This document shows, piece by piece, positions 1 to 7,056 of a stretch of 45,155 nucleotides of DNA; within the stretch, counting starts at the first letter, position 1; every line of letters starts with the position of its first letter. Source of the stretch: a virus; the IMG/VR virus record IMGVR_UViG_3300024999_000175, positions 1 through 45,155 of that record, one strand, 5' to 3'. Below the pieces are notes generated by a model. That model made no database searches. It was given only the letters and a program-made list of their open reading frames with translations, and was not told where the DNA came from. A program made the translations under genes and the position numbers.

Positions 1-52
1 AAGTGCCATATATCAATCATATCGTAATGGAGCTTGTTGATATATGGCACTT
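1..52. repeat. Perfect 16-bp inverted repeat at the window start
   Basis: Bases 1-16 are the exact reverse complement of bases 37-52, with a 20-base loop. The right arm encodes the conserved VDIWHF segment of the dUTPase, so the right arm is genuine coding sequence. The left arm could be natural or a fold-back artefact at a contig end. Confidence 0.85.
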
Positions 53-479
53 TGGTATAAGTGACATGCTTATCAATTTTAAAGAAATAGATAAGACGGC
101 TGCAATCATAAGTAAGTTATGCGATGTGCCCTATGAAGAGACTACTCAGAAACAGGACTTACCATTTTTGATAGAGGGTCTGGTAGAGGGAACTTTATTA
201 AGTAGAAGTTTTAACGTGAGTAATTTTTTATCACTATGTAGGTGTTTAAATATAGATATCGATAAATTATATAATCTTTATATAGGAAAAAATATATTAA
301 ATATATTTAGACAAAAATATGGATATGATAAAGGGCATTATATTAAAATGTGGGATGGTAGGGAAGATAACGATTATCTTATTGAATTTACTAAGACTTT
401 AGATATGAGTAGCTCATCCGACCAAAATATACTTATTACTCGCTTAACAGAAACATATGAGAAGATGATAAATAACTAA
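3..479 (+). CDS. Dimeric (all-alpha) dUTP diphosphatase, 5' partial
   Basis: This enzyme family hydrolyses dUTP (often dUDP as well) to dUMP, keeping uracil out of DNA and feeding dTMP synthesis. The visible part carries the two signatures of the dimeric dUTPase family: an ELVDIWHF helix (residues 11-18, metal-binding E and D) and the downstream RQKYGYDKGHYIKMWDGRED segment (residues 104-123), with its closing DNDYL. The N-terminal metal-binding helix expected in this family is missing, so the true start lies left of the window and the GTG at position 3 is only the first possible start seen. It ends 9 bases before the next gene, in the same orientation. I am confident of the family and less so of substrate preference (dUTP versus dCTP). 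Confidence 0.82.
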   Translation: MPYINHIVMELVDIWHFGISDMLINFKEIDKTAAIISKLCDVPYEETTQKQDLPFLIEGLVEGTLLSRSFNVSNFLSLCRCLNIDIDKLYNLYIGKNILNIFRQKYGYDKGHYIKMWDGREDNDYLIEFTKTLDMSSSSDQNILITRLTETYEKMINN

Positions 480-488
480 GGAGAAATT

Positions 489-920
489 ATGAAAAAAGAA
501 TTGCAAGATAAGATTATAAATGATTTTCCTAAACTATTTAAGTGTAGAGATACTCAATATGAATTTTATTTTGAAACGGAAAATGGATGGTATAATCTAA
601 TTTATACTGCATGTAAAGAACTACAAGAATGGAGTGATACAACTACAGCACAGATAACTATCCGACAAATAAAAGAAAAATTTGGGGCGATTAGAATCTA
701 CACCAATGTAGATAATGATAAAGACCTAGATATCGATACATCTGAAATAACTGCCATAGTAGATAGAGCTGAAGACCTGTCAACGCAAACTTGCGAGAAG
801 TGTGGTAGTATGGAAAATGTAGAACGCACTAATTTTGGTTGGATAAAGCATCTGTGCACTGTGTGTAAAACCAAAAGAGCCGTAGCAAAAAATGCGCATG
901 AATTTTGGAGCGCTACCTAA
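489..920 (+). CDS. Conserved phage hypothetical protein with zinc-binding C-terminus
   Basis: A 143-residue protein preceded by a GGAGAAA ribosome site at 479-485. The N-terminal half contains FETENGWYNLIY and the middle contains QIKEKFGAIRIY, followed by a helix ending AEDLSTQTC. The C-terminal part has a four-cysteine arrangement, CEKCG then CTVC about 20 residues later, after a GWIKHL segment, which should bind one zinc ion. This layout resembles a common family of uncharacterised phage proteins that I know only as hypothetical. No catalytic motif is visible. It lies between the dUTPase and another small cysteine protein in one rightward operon. Function unknown. Confidence 0.75.
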   Translation: MKKELQDKIINDFPKLFKCRDTQYEFYFETENGWYNLIYTACKELQEWSDTTTAQITIRQIKEKFGAIRIYTNVDNDKDLDIDTSEITAIVDRAEDLSTQTCEKCGSMENVERTNFGWIKHLCTVCKTKRAVAKNAHEFWSAT

Positions 921-931
921 TTGGGGGGTGT

Positions 932-1129
932 ATGATAACAAAGTATGAACGTAATTTATTATACGCATTAGCAAGAGACTTATCGGAAGATAGAGTAGGA
1001 TTATACTTACATTGTATGAAATGTTCTGCTACTCCCTTATATCAATTAAAAAGAATTAAAGAAGGAGAAGAGGTTGTGGGCTACGAATGCCCAAAATGCA
1101 AAAATATATGGATGATAAAGGAGGTTTAA
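932..1129 (+). CDS. Small zinc-ribbon-like protein
   Basis: A 65-residue protein with two cysteine pairs, CMKC (about residue 30) and CPKC (about residue 57), spaced as in a minimal zinc ribbon. The ATG at 932 is chosen because it follows the purine-rich GGGGGG ribosome site at 922-927; an earlier TTG at 905 would overlap the previous gene and lacks a site. It ends directly before the next gene, whose AAAGGAGG site lies inside its last codons, so the two are probably co-translated. The function is not recognisable; nucleic-acid or protein binding is a guess. Confidence 0.7.
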   Translation: MITKYERNLLYALARDLSEDRVGLYLHCMKCSATPLYQLKRIKEGEEVVGYECPKCKNIWMIKEV

Positions 1130-1813
1130 ATGCTATTTATACCAAAAACATCAAATAAGAAAACAGGAGCAATACCAGTATCATACTCACCTGAAGATAC
1201 CTGCCCAGCTACTTGTAAACTAAAATACCATGGGTGCTATGCTAAATACGGGCCAACATCATTAGTGTGGAAGAAATATTCACAAAGATTATCTTATAAT
1301 GAATTTATAGAAGAAATAAAAAAGCTACCCAAGAAAACATTCTGGAGGTCCAATATTGCTGGGGATCTACAGGGCAGGAACAATAAAATAGATATTAAAA
1401 AACTAAACATATTAGTAGCGGCTAATAAAGGAAGTATAGGGTATACTTATACGCATTACCCACTACACACCAAAGCCGAGAAAGATGCTATAATGAATGC
1501 CAATAAGAATGGATTTACAATAAACTTATCCGCCAATAATATTAAGCATGCGGACGAATTAGTAAAACTAAAAATAGCTCCTGTAACAGTAGTGGTAAAC
1601 TCAAATGTAATTAAAAATTTTAAAACCAAGGAAGGAAATAATGTCATAATTTGCCCGGCTATTACTAAGGTAGACATAACATGTGACAAATGTAGGTTGT
1701 GTGCTAAGGCTAATAGAAAATCAATAATAGCATTTCCAAGTCACGGTGCAGGAAAGAAAAAAACTAATAAAATAGTAGGAGGGGATAATGTATATAACCG
1801 CTTCTCCAGATAA
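1130..1813 (+). CDS. Cysteine-rich phage protein with DTCPATC...GCYA motif
   Basis: A 227-residue protein. It has an N-terminal segment DTCPATCKLKYHGCYAKYG (about residues 23-41) with three cysteines and a C-terminal segment CDKCRLCAKA (about residues 185-194) followed by a conserved-looking IIAFPSHG. Such paired cysteine clusters often bind zinc or an Fe-S cluster, and GCYA is reminiscent of Gp37/Gp68-type (DUF5131) phage proteins, but the overall sequence does not let me place it there. The central part alternates short hydrophobic strands (SIGYTYTHYP, FTINLSANN, PVTVVVNS), which suggests a barrel-like alpha/beta core. It has a strong AAAGGAGG ribosome site at 1119-1126 and its 3' end overlaps the next start by 26 bases. 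Function unknown. Confidence 0.72.
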   Translation: MLFIPKTSNKKTGAIPVSYSPEDTCPATCKLKYHGCYAKYGPTSLVWKKYSQRLSYNEFIEEIKKLPKKTFWRSNIAGDLQGRNNKIDIKKLNILVAANKGSIGYTYTHYPLHTKAEKDAIMNANKNGFTINLSANNIKHADELVKLKIAPVTVVVNSNVIKNFKTKEGNNVIICPAITKVDITCDKCRLCAKANRKSIIAFPSHGAGKKKTNKIVGGDNVYNRFSR

Positions 1814-2591
1814 GACGAACATACCAGTCGTTAGTGCACAGCAACCAAAAGTCTGTGTATGTGGGGCGACAATAAGCCAGTATGACATAAAATGTAGTAA
1901 TTGCCTTGCTAAAGAAAGGTATATTCCTATAAATGTAAAATGGGAAAAACTTATATCTGACATGCGCCAATTCAACCCACACTATAGGCTAGAATACAGA
2001 AAAGAAGAAATAATAGGAATAATTAGAGAAAACCCATTTGATAACGTATATGCAAAAATATATAGGCGTAACATCTATGGTAGTGGTAAATATGCTTTAA
2101 GAATAACTACTAATGCGTGGCATAAAGCTAACAGGCTAAAGAAGGATTTTGATGCGAAAGATATAGCTAAAACACTACACAAAAGATGTAGTGATATACT
2201 AGGTAAAATGACTGATGAGATTACTCTGCAGCAAGCAAGGGAACGCAAGAGAAAAGAAACATCAGAAAAATTAAAAAATGAGTTCTCTACTATCAAAAAT
2301 TACTCAAACAATACTGACACCATTATTAATCTTAAGCATACTAAAATCTATACTAATATCAATACTACTACGCTAGGGGATGGTACGACAGAAGAAAAAT
2401 TTATTGGCACGGTAACTATGAACTATAGCAGAAATTTTAGTTTAAAAGAATGCAAAGAATTGATAGATAAATTATATAATATGTTTGGTGACTTACATAC
2501 AGAGAAATGCTGCTCACTTATATTATGTAAAGAATTTAATTTAGATGATACAAAAATTATAGTATCTACTATAGAAAATATGCTAGCTTAG
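1788..2591 (+). CDS. Zinc-finger hypothetical protein, copy 1 of a tandem pair
   Basis: A 267-residue protein that I do not recognise. An N-terminal zinc-finger-like module (CVCG about residue 23, CSNC about residue 36) is followed by the segment VKWEKLISDMRQFNPHYRL, an IRENPFDNVYAKIYRR strand and a highly charged helix LKKDFDAKDIAKTLHKRC. The C-terminal quarter is a helix-strand domain ending in a LIDKLYNMF-type helix. The next gene is a full-length paralogue with the same order of elements. The start overlaps the previous gene by 26 bases and has AGGAGGGG at 1772-1779. A DNA- or protein-binding role is possible but unproven. Confidence 0.75.
   Translation: MYITASPDKTNIPVVSAQQPKVCVCGATISQYDIKCSNCLAKERYIPINVKWEKLISDMRQFNPHYRLEYRKEEIIGIIRENPFDNVYAKIYRRNIYGSGKYALRITTNAWHKANRLKKDFDAKDIAKTLHKRCSDILGKMTDEITLQQARERKRKETSEKLKNEFSTIKNYSNNTDTIINLKHTKIYTNINTTTLGDGTTEEKFIGTVTMNYSRNFSLKECKELIDKLYNMFGDLHTEKCCSLILCKEFNLDDTKIIVSTIENMLA
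2137..2179 (+). repeat. 43-bp exact direct repeat, copy 1 (partner 2950-2992)
   Basis: These 43 bases are identical to 2950-2992. They encode the KKDFDAKDIAKTLH helix in the two adjacent paralogues, whose remaining sequence is much more diverged. Confidence 0.9.
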
Positions 2592-2603
2592 GAGGGTAAA
2601 AAA

Positions 2604-3410
2604 ATGAGCTCGGAAGAAGCTGTACACTGTGCGTGTGGTACAGAAAAAAAATCATATCAAGTTATCTGCAATGATTGCGCGGCAAAAGAAAGCTACACCA
2701 CTAGAAATGTAAAATGGAAAAAGTTCTTTTCTGAAATAAAGCAATTTAATCAACATTACAAACTAATATATTCTAGTATGTACCCTGAAGAGGTGATAGG
2801 TGTGCTCAGAGAAAACCCATTTGATGAGACATATGTAAAAATATATAGACAGATTATGTATGGTATTACACACAGTAATGGTAGTAGTACACTAAATAAG
2901 TACGCTCTAAGAATATCTACTAATTCACGGAAATGTGAAGCTGCTAGATTAAAGAAGGATTTTGATGCGAAAGATATAGCTAAAACACTACATAAAAAAT
3001 GCGATGATATGCTAGCAAAAATGTCGGATGACATAACAGCAGAATATAATAGGGCGCGCGAAAAAGGAGAAAAAATAAAAAATATAAAAAATGAGTTCCG
3101 GAATATAAAAAATTATAAAGATAATGATAGTAAGTTTGTTAGTTTCAAGAACACAAGAATAACGCTGTCAGAAGAAAAGAAAATGCTAGAAAACGGTATA
3201 CTAGAAATTACTCCATATAATACAATTAATATAAATACAGTTACTCGTAAGTTTAGTTTAAAACAAATTAAGGGTATGGTAGATATACTATATAATAAAT
3301 TTGAGAATGTCAGAGACAAAAAAGATTTTGAATTTAACATTGGCACAAGTTTTGATATAGAGGGTATTAAAGAGGTAGTAGAAGTTGTGGAAACTATTTT
3401 AGAAAAATAA
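2604..3410 (+). CDS. Zinc-finger hypothetical protein, copy 2 of a tandem pair
   Basis: A 268-residue paralogue of the protein encoded just upstream. It keeps the CACG/CNDC finger (about residues 9-25), the NVKWKKFFSEIKQFNQHYKL segment, LRENPFDETYVKIYRQ and the charged helix LKKDFDAKDIAKTLHKKC. An extra loop of about 15 residues follows the NPFD segment, and the C-terminal domain has drifted. The AGGAGGG ribosome site (2591-2597) sits 6 bases before the ATG. The two copies probably arose by tandem duplication and the helix has been held constant since, at the DNA level too. Function unknown. Confidence 0.75.
   Translation: MSSEEAVHCACGTEKKSYQVICNDCAAKESYTTRNVKWKKFFSEIKQFNQHYKLIYSSMYPEEVIGVLRENPFDETYVKIYRQIMYGITHSNGSSTLNKYALRISTNSRKCEAARLKKDFDAKDIAKTLHKKCDDMLAKMSDDITAEYNRAREKGEKIKNIKNEFRNIKNYKDNDSKFVSFKNTRITLSEEKKMLENGILEITPYNTININTVTRKFSLKQIKGMVDILYNKFENVRDKKDFEFNIGTSFDIEGIKEVVEVVETILEK
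2950..2992 (+). repeat. 43-bp exact direct repeat, copy 2 (partner 2137-2179)
   Basis: Identical to 2137-2179. It marks the most conserved segment of the duplicated gene pair and could be a recombination or gene-conversion tract. Confidence 0.9.
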
Positions 3411-3445
3411 CATTCTAAGTTAACTACTTTGTAAAGGAGCACAGC

Positions 3446-4681
3446 ATGCACAGACACGCAATAAATAGTGAAAGATTAAACAAAGAAATTAGTAGATTGA
3501 TTGACCCTGTAAAAAACAAGACCAATACAGAAACCGAAGTGAAGCCACCACAGCCTCTAAATAGATCAATAGATAAAACATACAATATGTACACCTGGTC
3601 CTCTCATAGCAGAGCTACATTTTTAATTAATGCTTATGTAATACAGAACTATGTTAAATCAATTGCTGGAGAAGTATTGTCCTACAATGTAGAGGCTACA
3701 CAGGAATTTGAATATGACTATAAGAAGCAAGATATAATTAATGTTCACGGTCAGCAGGTATTTAATTATGAAAATAAATTGTATGTAATAGACATTAACA
3801 GCAACTGTGGTACAGTTACAATAAATAGTAACAACGATATATCTGAGATTATAGAAAAAATAAAATATGAAATAAAGTATAATAATCCAATAAGAAATAA
3901 ACATATTCAAATAACTAATGGTAGTGATAGCGTCAATTATATATTTAAAAATCCGCCGTCAACTACATTTGATGATATAATAATGGATGAAAAAATTAAG
4001 GAGGACATATATGATAATACTATATTTCATTTAGAAAATCTAAATGATAATAATGGAATAATATTTTATGGAAATCCTGGTGTGGGTAAATCTGCAATAT
4101 GTCAAGCTATAATTAATAAAGCATTAGAAAAGAAATATTCTACTTGTTTTGTTATATCACAAGTATATTATACAGCATTGTCAGAATTTATAAATAACTT
4201 CCTTGCACCATGTATATTAATATTTGAGGATATAGATTCCTTTGGGCAAAGCAGAGATGTAGTACGGGATCATGGTGGAGGCTTAGCTGATTTCCTACAA
4301 TTTATGTCAGGACTATATGAAAGAGATGATGCAATAATTGTAATAGCCACTACCAATTATATTGAACATTTAGACTCTGCTATCGCAAATAGACCTTGTA
4401 GATTTAATAGAAAGTATGAATTTAAATTACCCACTAATGATGAGATAAATAAAATGATTGATATGTTCTTTGGTAGTGATATTGTAGATTATGATCTTAA
4501 AAAATTATGTCATAACAAAAAACTAACAGGATCACATATCAAAGAAATACAAAGGACTTCTATGTTATTATCTAAGAAAAGACAAAAAGAAATTTTAGAT
4601 GTATTTGAAGATTCTGTTAACATAGTATTAAATAACTTTAGTGTAGCAGGAGAGGCTAGTAGTGTGGGGTTTGGGAAATGA
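3446..4681 (+). CDS. AAA+ ATPase (Cdc48/Bcs1-like fold)
   Basis: A 411-residue protein with a C-terminal AAA+ module. Walker A is GNPGVGKS (residues 209-216), Walker B is ILIFEDIDS (257-265), sensor 1 is ATTN (301-304), and RPCRFNRKYEF (316-326) carries likely arginine fingers, as in the classical AAA clade (Cdc48, FtsH, Bcs1). The first 190 or so residues form a family-specific alpha/beta domain with no transmembrane segment. AAA proteins of this type remodel proteins or complexes using ATP. The target here is unknown; its location among small zinc proteins and DNA/RNA ligases suggests replication or takeover functions. AAAGGAGC (3433-3440) precedes the ATG. It overlaps the next gene by 4 bases (ATGA), implying coupled translation. 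Confidence 0.88.
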   Translation: MHRHAINSERLNKEISRLIDPVKNKTNTETEVKPPQPLNRSIDKTYNMYTWSSHSRATFLINAYVIQNYVKSIAGEVLSYNVEATQEFEYDYKKQDIINVHGQQVFNYENKLYVIDINSNCGTVTINSNNDISEIIEKIKYEIKYNNPIRNKHIQITNGSDSVNYIFKNPPSTTFDDIIMDEKIKEDIYDNTIFHLENLNDNNGIIFYGNPGVGKSAICQAIINKALEKKYSTCFVISQVYYTALSEFINNFLAPCILIFEDIDSFGQSRDVVRDHGGGLADFLQFMSGLYERDDAIIVIATTNYIEHLDSAIANRPCRFNRKYEFKLPTNDEINKMIDMFFGSDIVDYDLKKLCHNKKLTGSHIKEIQRTSMLLSKKRQKEILDVFEDSVNIVLNNFSVAGEASSVGFGK

Positions 4682-4956
4682 TACCCTCTTATGTGTCAAT
4701 CTGTAGAGGATGTACACATGCAGTATACTGCGCTACAAACAAATATATTGATACCAAGAACAAATCTAGTTTACAAATAAAACTACTGTGTAGGGTGAAA
4801 AAATCTGATAAAGGGGTGATCCGAGTAGAAACTAGACAACCAACTAAAGAACCCAGATTATATAATTCATTACAAGACATGATAGAGAATTGTGAAGAAC
4901 TAACATTAGAAGATACATTAATGTGGACTAAATTTATAAAGGAGAATAAAATATGA
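4678..4956 (+). CDS. Small cysteine protein with C-terminal LTLEDTLMWTK module
   Basis: A 92-residue protein. The N-terminus has CRGCTHAVYC and a further cysteine near residue 38, a plausible zinc site. The C-terminus (about residues 62-92) has LQDMIENCEELTLEDTLMWTK, which resembles the last 30 residues of five other small proteins in this window (8780-9382, 9363-9695, 11043-11264, 11267-11494, 12808-13164). The shared order, CxxC-type N-terminus then LxLEDAIxxTK helix, suggests one phage-specific family. It overlaps both neighbours by 4 bases, so translation is coupled to the AAA+ ATPase and the DNA ligase. Function unknown. Confidence 0.7.
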   Translation: MIPSYVSICRGCTHAVYCATNKYIDTKNKSSLQIKLLCRVKKSDKGVIRVETRQPTKEPRLYNSLQDMIENCEELTLEDTLMWTKFIKENKI

Positions 4957-6083
4957 AAAAATTTCCTACACTTTTTAAACTCACATCCACTAATGCCATA
5001 CAATATTGGAAAATATCTGTTGAAGAGTTCATATGTAACTATGGTAAAATCATCACAGAGTATGGCCAACTGAGGACGGATAAGCCTCAGATAACTACTG
5101 ATATTATTTCTGTAGGAAAGAATAATGGTAAAACTAATGAGACTACACCATATGAACAGGCTATTAAAGAAGCAGAAGCAACATGGAATAAAAAATTAAA
5201 AAGTGGTTATGTAAAATCAGAAGAAGAAGCTACTAGTGGAAAAGTAGATAGCATAGTAGAAGGTGGTGTACTTCCTATGCTAGCCTTTACATTCGAGAAG
5301 CAAGGGAGTAAAATTAAGTACCCATGCTTCTCTCAGCCCAAACTTGATGGATTAAGAATTATCTGTATTTTAAAGGATGGTAAGGCTACTCTGTGGAGCC
5401 GCACCAGGAAACAGATTTTCTCACTTCCACATGTCATTGCTGAGATAGAAAGAAATTTTAAAGAAGATATTATACTAGACGGTGAGGGCTACTCCGATAA
5501 ATTAAGTAATAATTTTGAACACATAGTTCATTTAGTTAAGCAAGAAGAGCCGGATAAAGATTGTACAGAAATATCTTATCATGTCTATGACGTAGTTAAT
5601 AAAGATACATTTGAGAATAGATATAAAAGTTTACTTAAACATTTTGAGAATACTTCTAAATTTAAATATCTAAAATTAGTAGAAACATTTATAGTAGACA
5701 ATGAGGAACAAGTAACAGACTTCTACACTAAATTTAAAGCAGAAGGAAAAGAAGGAGCAATGCTGCGTAATGCTAAAGGCCTCTATGTAAACAAACGTTC
5801 TTCGGACTTAATAAAGGTGAAAGAAATGCAGGACTCCGAATTTAAAATTGTGGGGATAGAGGAGGGCAGAGGAAAGCTCGCAGGGCATGTTGGGGCTTTT
5901 GTTTGTGCTATAGGAAATGAAATATTCAAAACTAAGATGTCGGGGGGTACTGCTAAGTTAAAAGAGTATTTTGAAAATCATAGCTTATGGAAAGACAAGC
6001 TGCTTACGGTGCAATTTCAAGATTACACATCTTATGGCATACCAAGATTCCCAATCGGTTTGCGTATTAGGGAAGATGTATGA
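4953..6083 (+). CDS. ATP-dependent DNA ligase with N-terminal WGR-like domain
   Basis: This enzyme seals 3'-OH/5'-phosphate nicks in DNA using ATP. The adenylation lysine is K130 in motif I (SQPKLDGLR). Further nucleotidyltransferase motifs are LDGEG (about 175-179, motif III), EGAMLR (about 271-276, motif IV) and LIKVKEM (about 288-294, motif V), and an OB-fold domain ends in FPIGLRIRED. The first 90 residues match the WGR-like module known from some phage ligases (TEYGQL; GKNNGKTNETTPYEQA), which probably binds DNA. AAGGAG at 4938-4943 sits 9 bases before the ATG. It overlaps the upstream gene and the downstream GIY-YIG gene by 4 bases each. It is a replication/repair enzyme, distinct from the two RNA ligases further right. 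Confidence 0.93.
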   Translation: MKKFPTLFKLTSTNAIQYWKISVEEFICNYGKIITEYGQLRTDKPQITTDIISVGKNNGKTNETTPYEQAIKEAEATWNKKLKSGYVKSEEEATSGKVDSIVEGGVLPMLAFTFEKQGSKIKYPCFSQPKLDGLRIICILKDGKATLWSRTRKQIFSLPHVIAEIERNFKEDIILDGEGYSDKLSNNFEHIVHLVKQEEPDKDCTEISYHVYDVVNKDTFENRYKSLLKHFENTSKFKYLKLVETFIVDNEEQVTDFYTKFKAEGKEGAMLRNAKGLYVNKRSSDLIKVKEMQDSEFKIVGIEEGRGKLAGHVGAFVCAIGNEIFKTKMSGGTAKLKEYFENHSLWKDKLLTVQFQDYTSYGIPRFPIGLRIREDV

Positions 6084-6715
6084 TAGTATATAAAATTGTT
6101 AATTGTGTGAATGGTGATTTTTATATAGGTAAAACTACCAAAAAACTTTCCCACAGAATTCAAAGACATTTCTCTAACAGTAGTGGGTGTGTTAAATTTA
6201 AAGCAGCCGTAGCCAAATATGGAAAAGAAAATTTTTTAGTAGAAATATTAGTAGTATGTTCTTCCGTAGAGGAACTAAATAATACTGAGATTAGATTGAT
6301 TAGAGAATTAAAACCAGTCTATAATATAACCTGTGGTGGAGATGGTGGGGCTACTAGGATTGGTTATAAGCACCGAGAAGACGCTAAACAAAAAATTTCT
6401 AAGGCCTTAACGGGTGGCAATCACCCGATGTATGGAAAAAAGCATAGCAAAGAATCTATCTCTAAAATTTCAGTAAAATTAAAAGGAAACAAAAATCATA
6501 AACTAGGTAAAGAATTTTGGTTAAAATATAGAGATAAAATAATTAAAGGCTCATATAAACCTTTAATAGATAAAATTACAGGAAAACAATATGCTTCACC
6601 TAAAGAATATTCAGAGGCAACTGGTTACTCTATGAGTTATTTATACTGCATCCTATCTGGGCACAAGAAAAGTAAAAAATTAAATATTGAATATTTATTA
6701 AAAGGAGGTGGTTAA
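6080..6715 (+). CDS. GIY-YIG homing endonuclease with NUMOD3 repeats
   Basis: A 211-residue free-standing homing endonuclease. The GIY-YIG nuclease domain spans residues 1-90: VYKIVN...FYIGKT (GIY as VYK and YIG intact), a catalytic arginine in SHRIQRH, and a glutamate in NNTEIRLI. The DNA-binding part contains NUMOD3-type motifs, KISKALTGGNHPMYGKKHS (about 108-126) and ISVKLKGNKNHKLGKEF (about 131-147), then a helix-turn-helix-like C-terminus. It begins inside the ligase stop codon (ATGA). The ligase is intact, so this gene is inserted next to it and is not in an intron. Its likely target is an allele of a neighbouring gene in a competing phage. Confidence 0.9.
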   Translation: MIVYKIVNCVNGDFYIGKTTKKLSHRIQRHFSNSSGCVKFKAAVAKYGKENFLVEILVVCSSVEELNNTEIRLIRELKPVYNITCGGDGGATRIGYKHREDAKQKISKALTGGNHPMYGKKHSKESISKISVKLKGNKNHKLGKEFWLKYRDKIIKGSYKPLIDKITGKQYASPKEYSEATGYSMSYLYCILSGHKKSKKLNIEYLLKGGG

Positions 6716-6716
6716 A

Positions 6717-7046
6717 ATGGAAATACCTATAACAATTTTTGTGGTAATTGGAATAGTAGTTCTGTGTACGTTTGGGATAGTAAATATCGTAGACTATGAT
6801 TACTATAAGAAAGGGATAATAAAATTCATATGTGCATTGCTACTTCTTGGTGTAATAATAGGAGTGCATCATCATAGACAAATATTGATTCAGACCAGCC
6901 CCAAATATATATCATCAATATCAATAGCCAATTCTAATGATCAAATTTATATAGTTTCTATTACTACTGAAGTTCCTTATTATACAGACCCCATAGAGAT
7001 TTTGTATACTACAAGGCTGCCTAAATTGGGGGAACAAATAAATTAA
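6717..7046 (+). CDS. Small membrane protein
   Basis: A 109-residue protein with two predicted membrane helices near the N-terminus (about residues 4-24 and 35-51) and a mostly polar C-terminal half of about 55 residues with several short beta strands (YISSISIANS, IYIVSITTEV). The ATG at 6717 follows an AAAGGAGGTGG ribosome site (6700-6710), which beats the GTG at 6708. The HHH cluster just after the second helix is unusual. There is no cleavable signal peptide. It may act in the host inner membrane, for instance in exclusion or envelope modification, but no family is recognisable. Confidence 0.65.
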   Translation: MEIPITIFVVIGIVVLCTFGIVNIVDYDYYKKGIIKFICALLLLGVIIGVHHHRQILIQTSPKYISSISIANSNDQIYIVSITTEVPYYTDPIEILYTTRLPKLGEQIN

Positions 7047-7056
7047 AGGGGGGGAA

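Noticed and set aside
4689-5069. A leftward 126-residue frame
   Set aside because: It is antisense to the intact small cysteine gene and the ligase start, both with good ribosome sites and family motifs.
6080-6715. Intron-encoded endonuclease
   Set aside because: The ligase frame is complete before it and no split gene or intron structure surrounds it.
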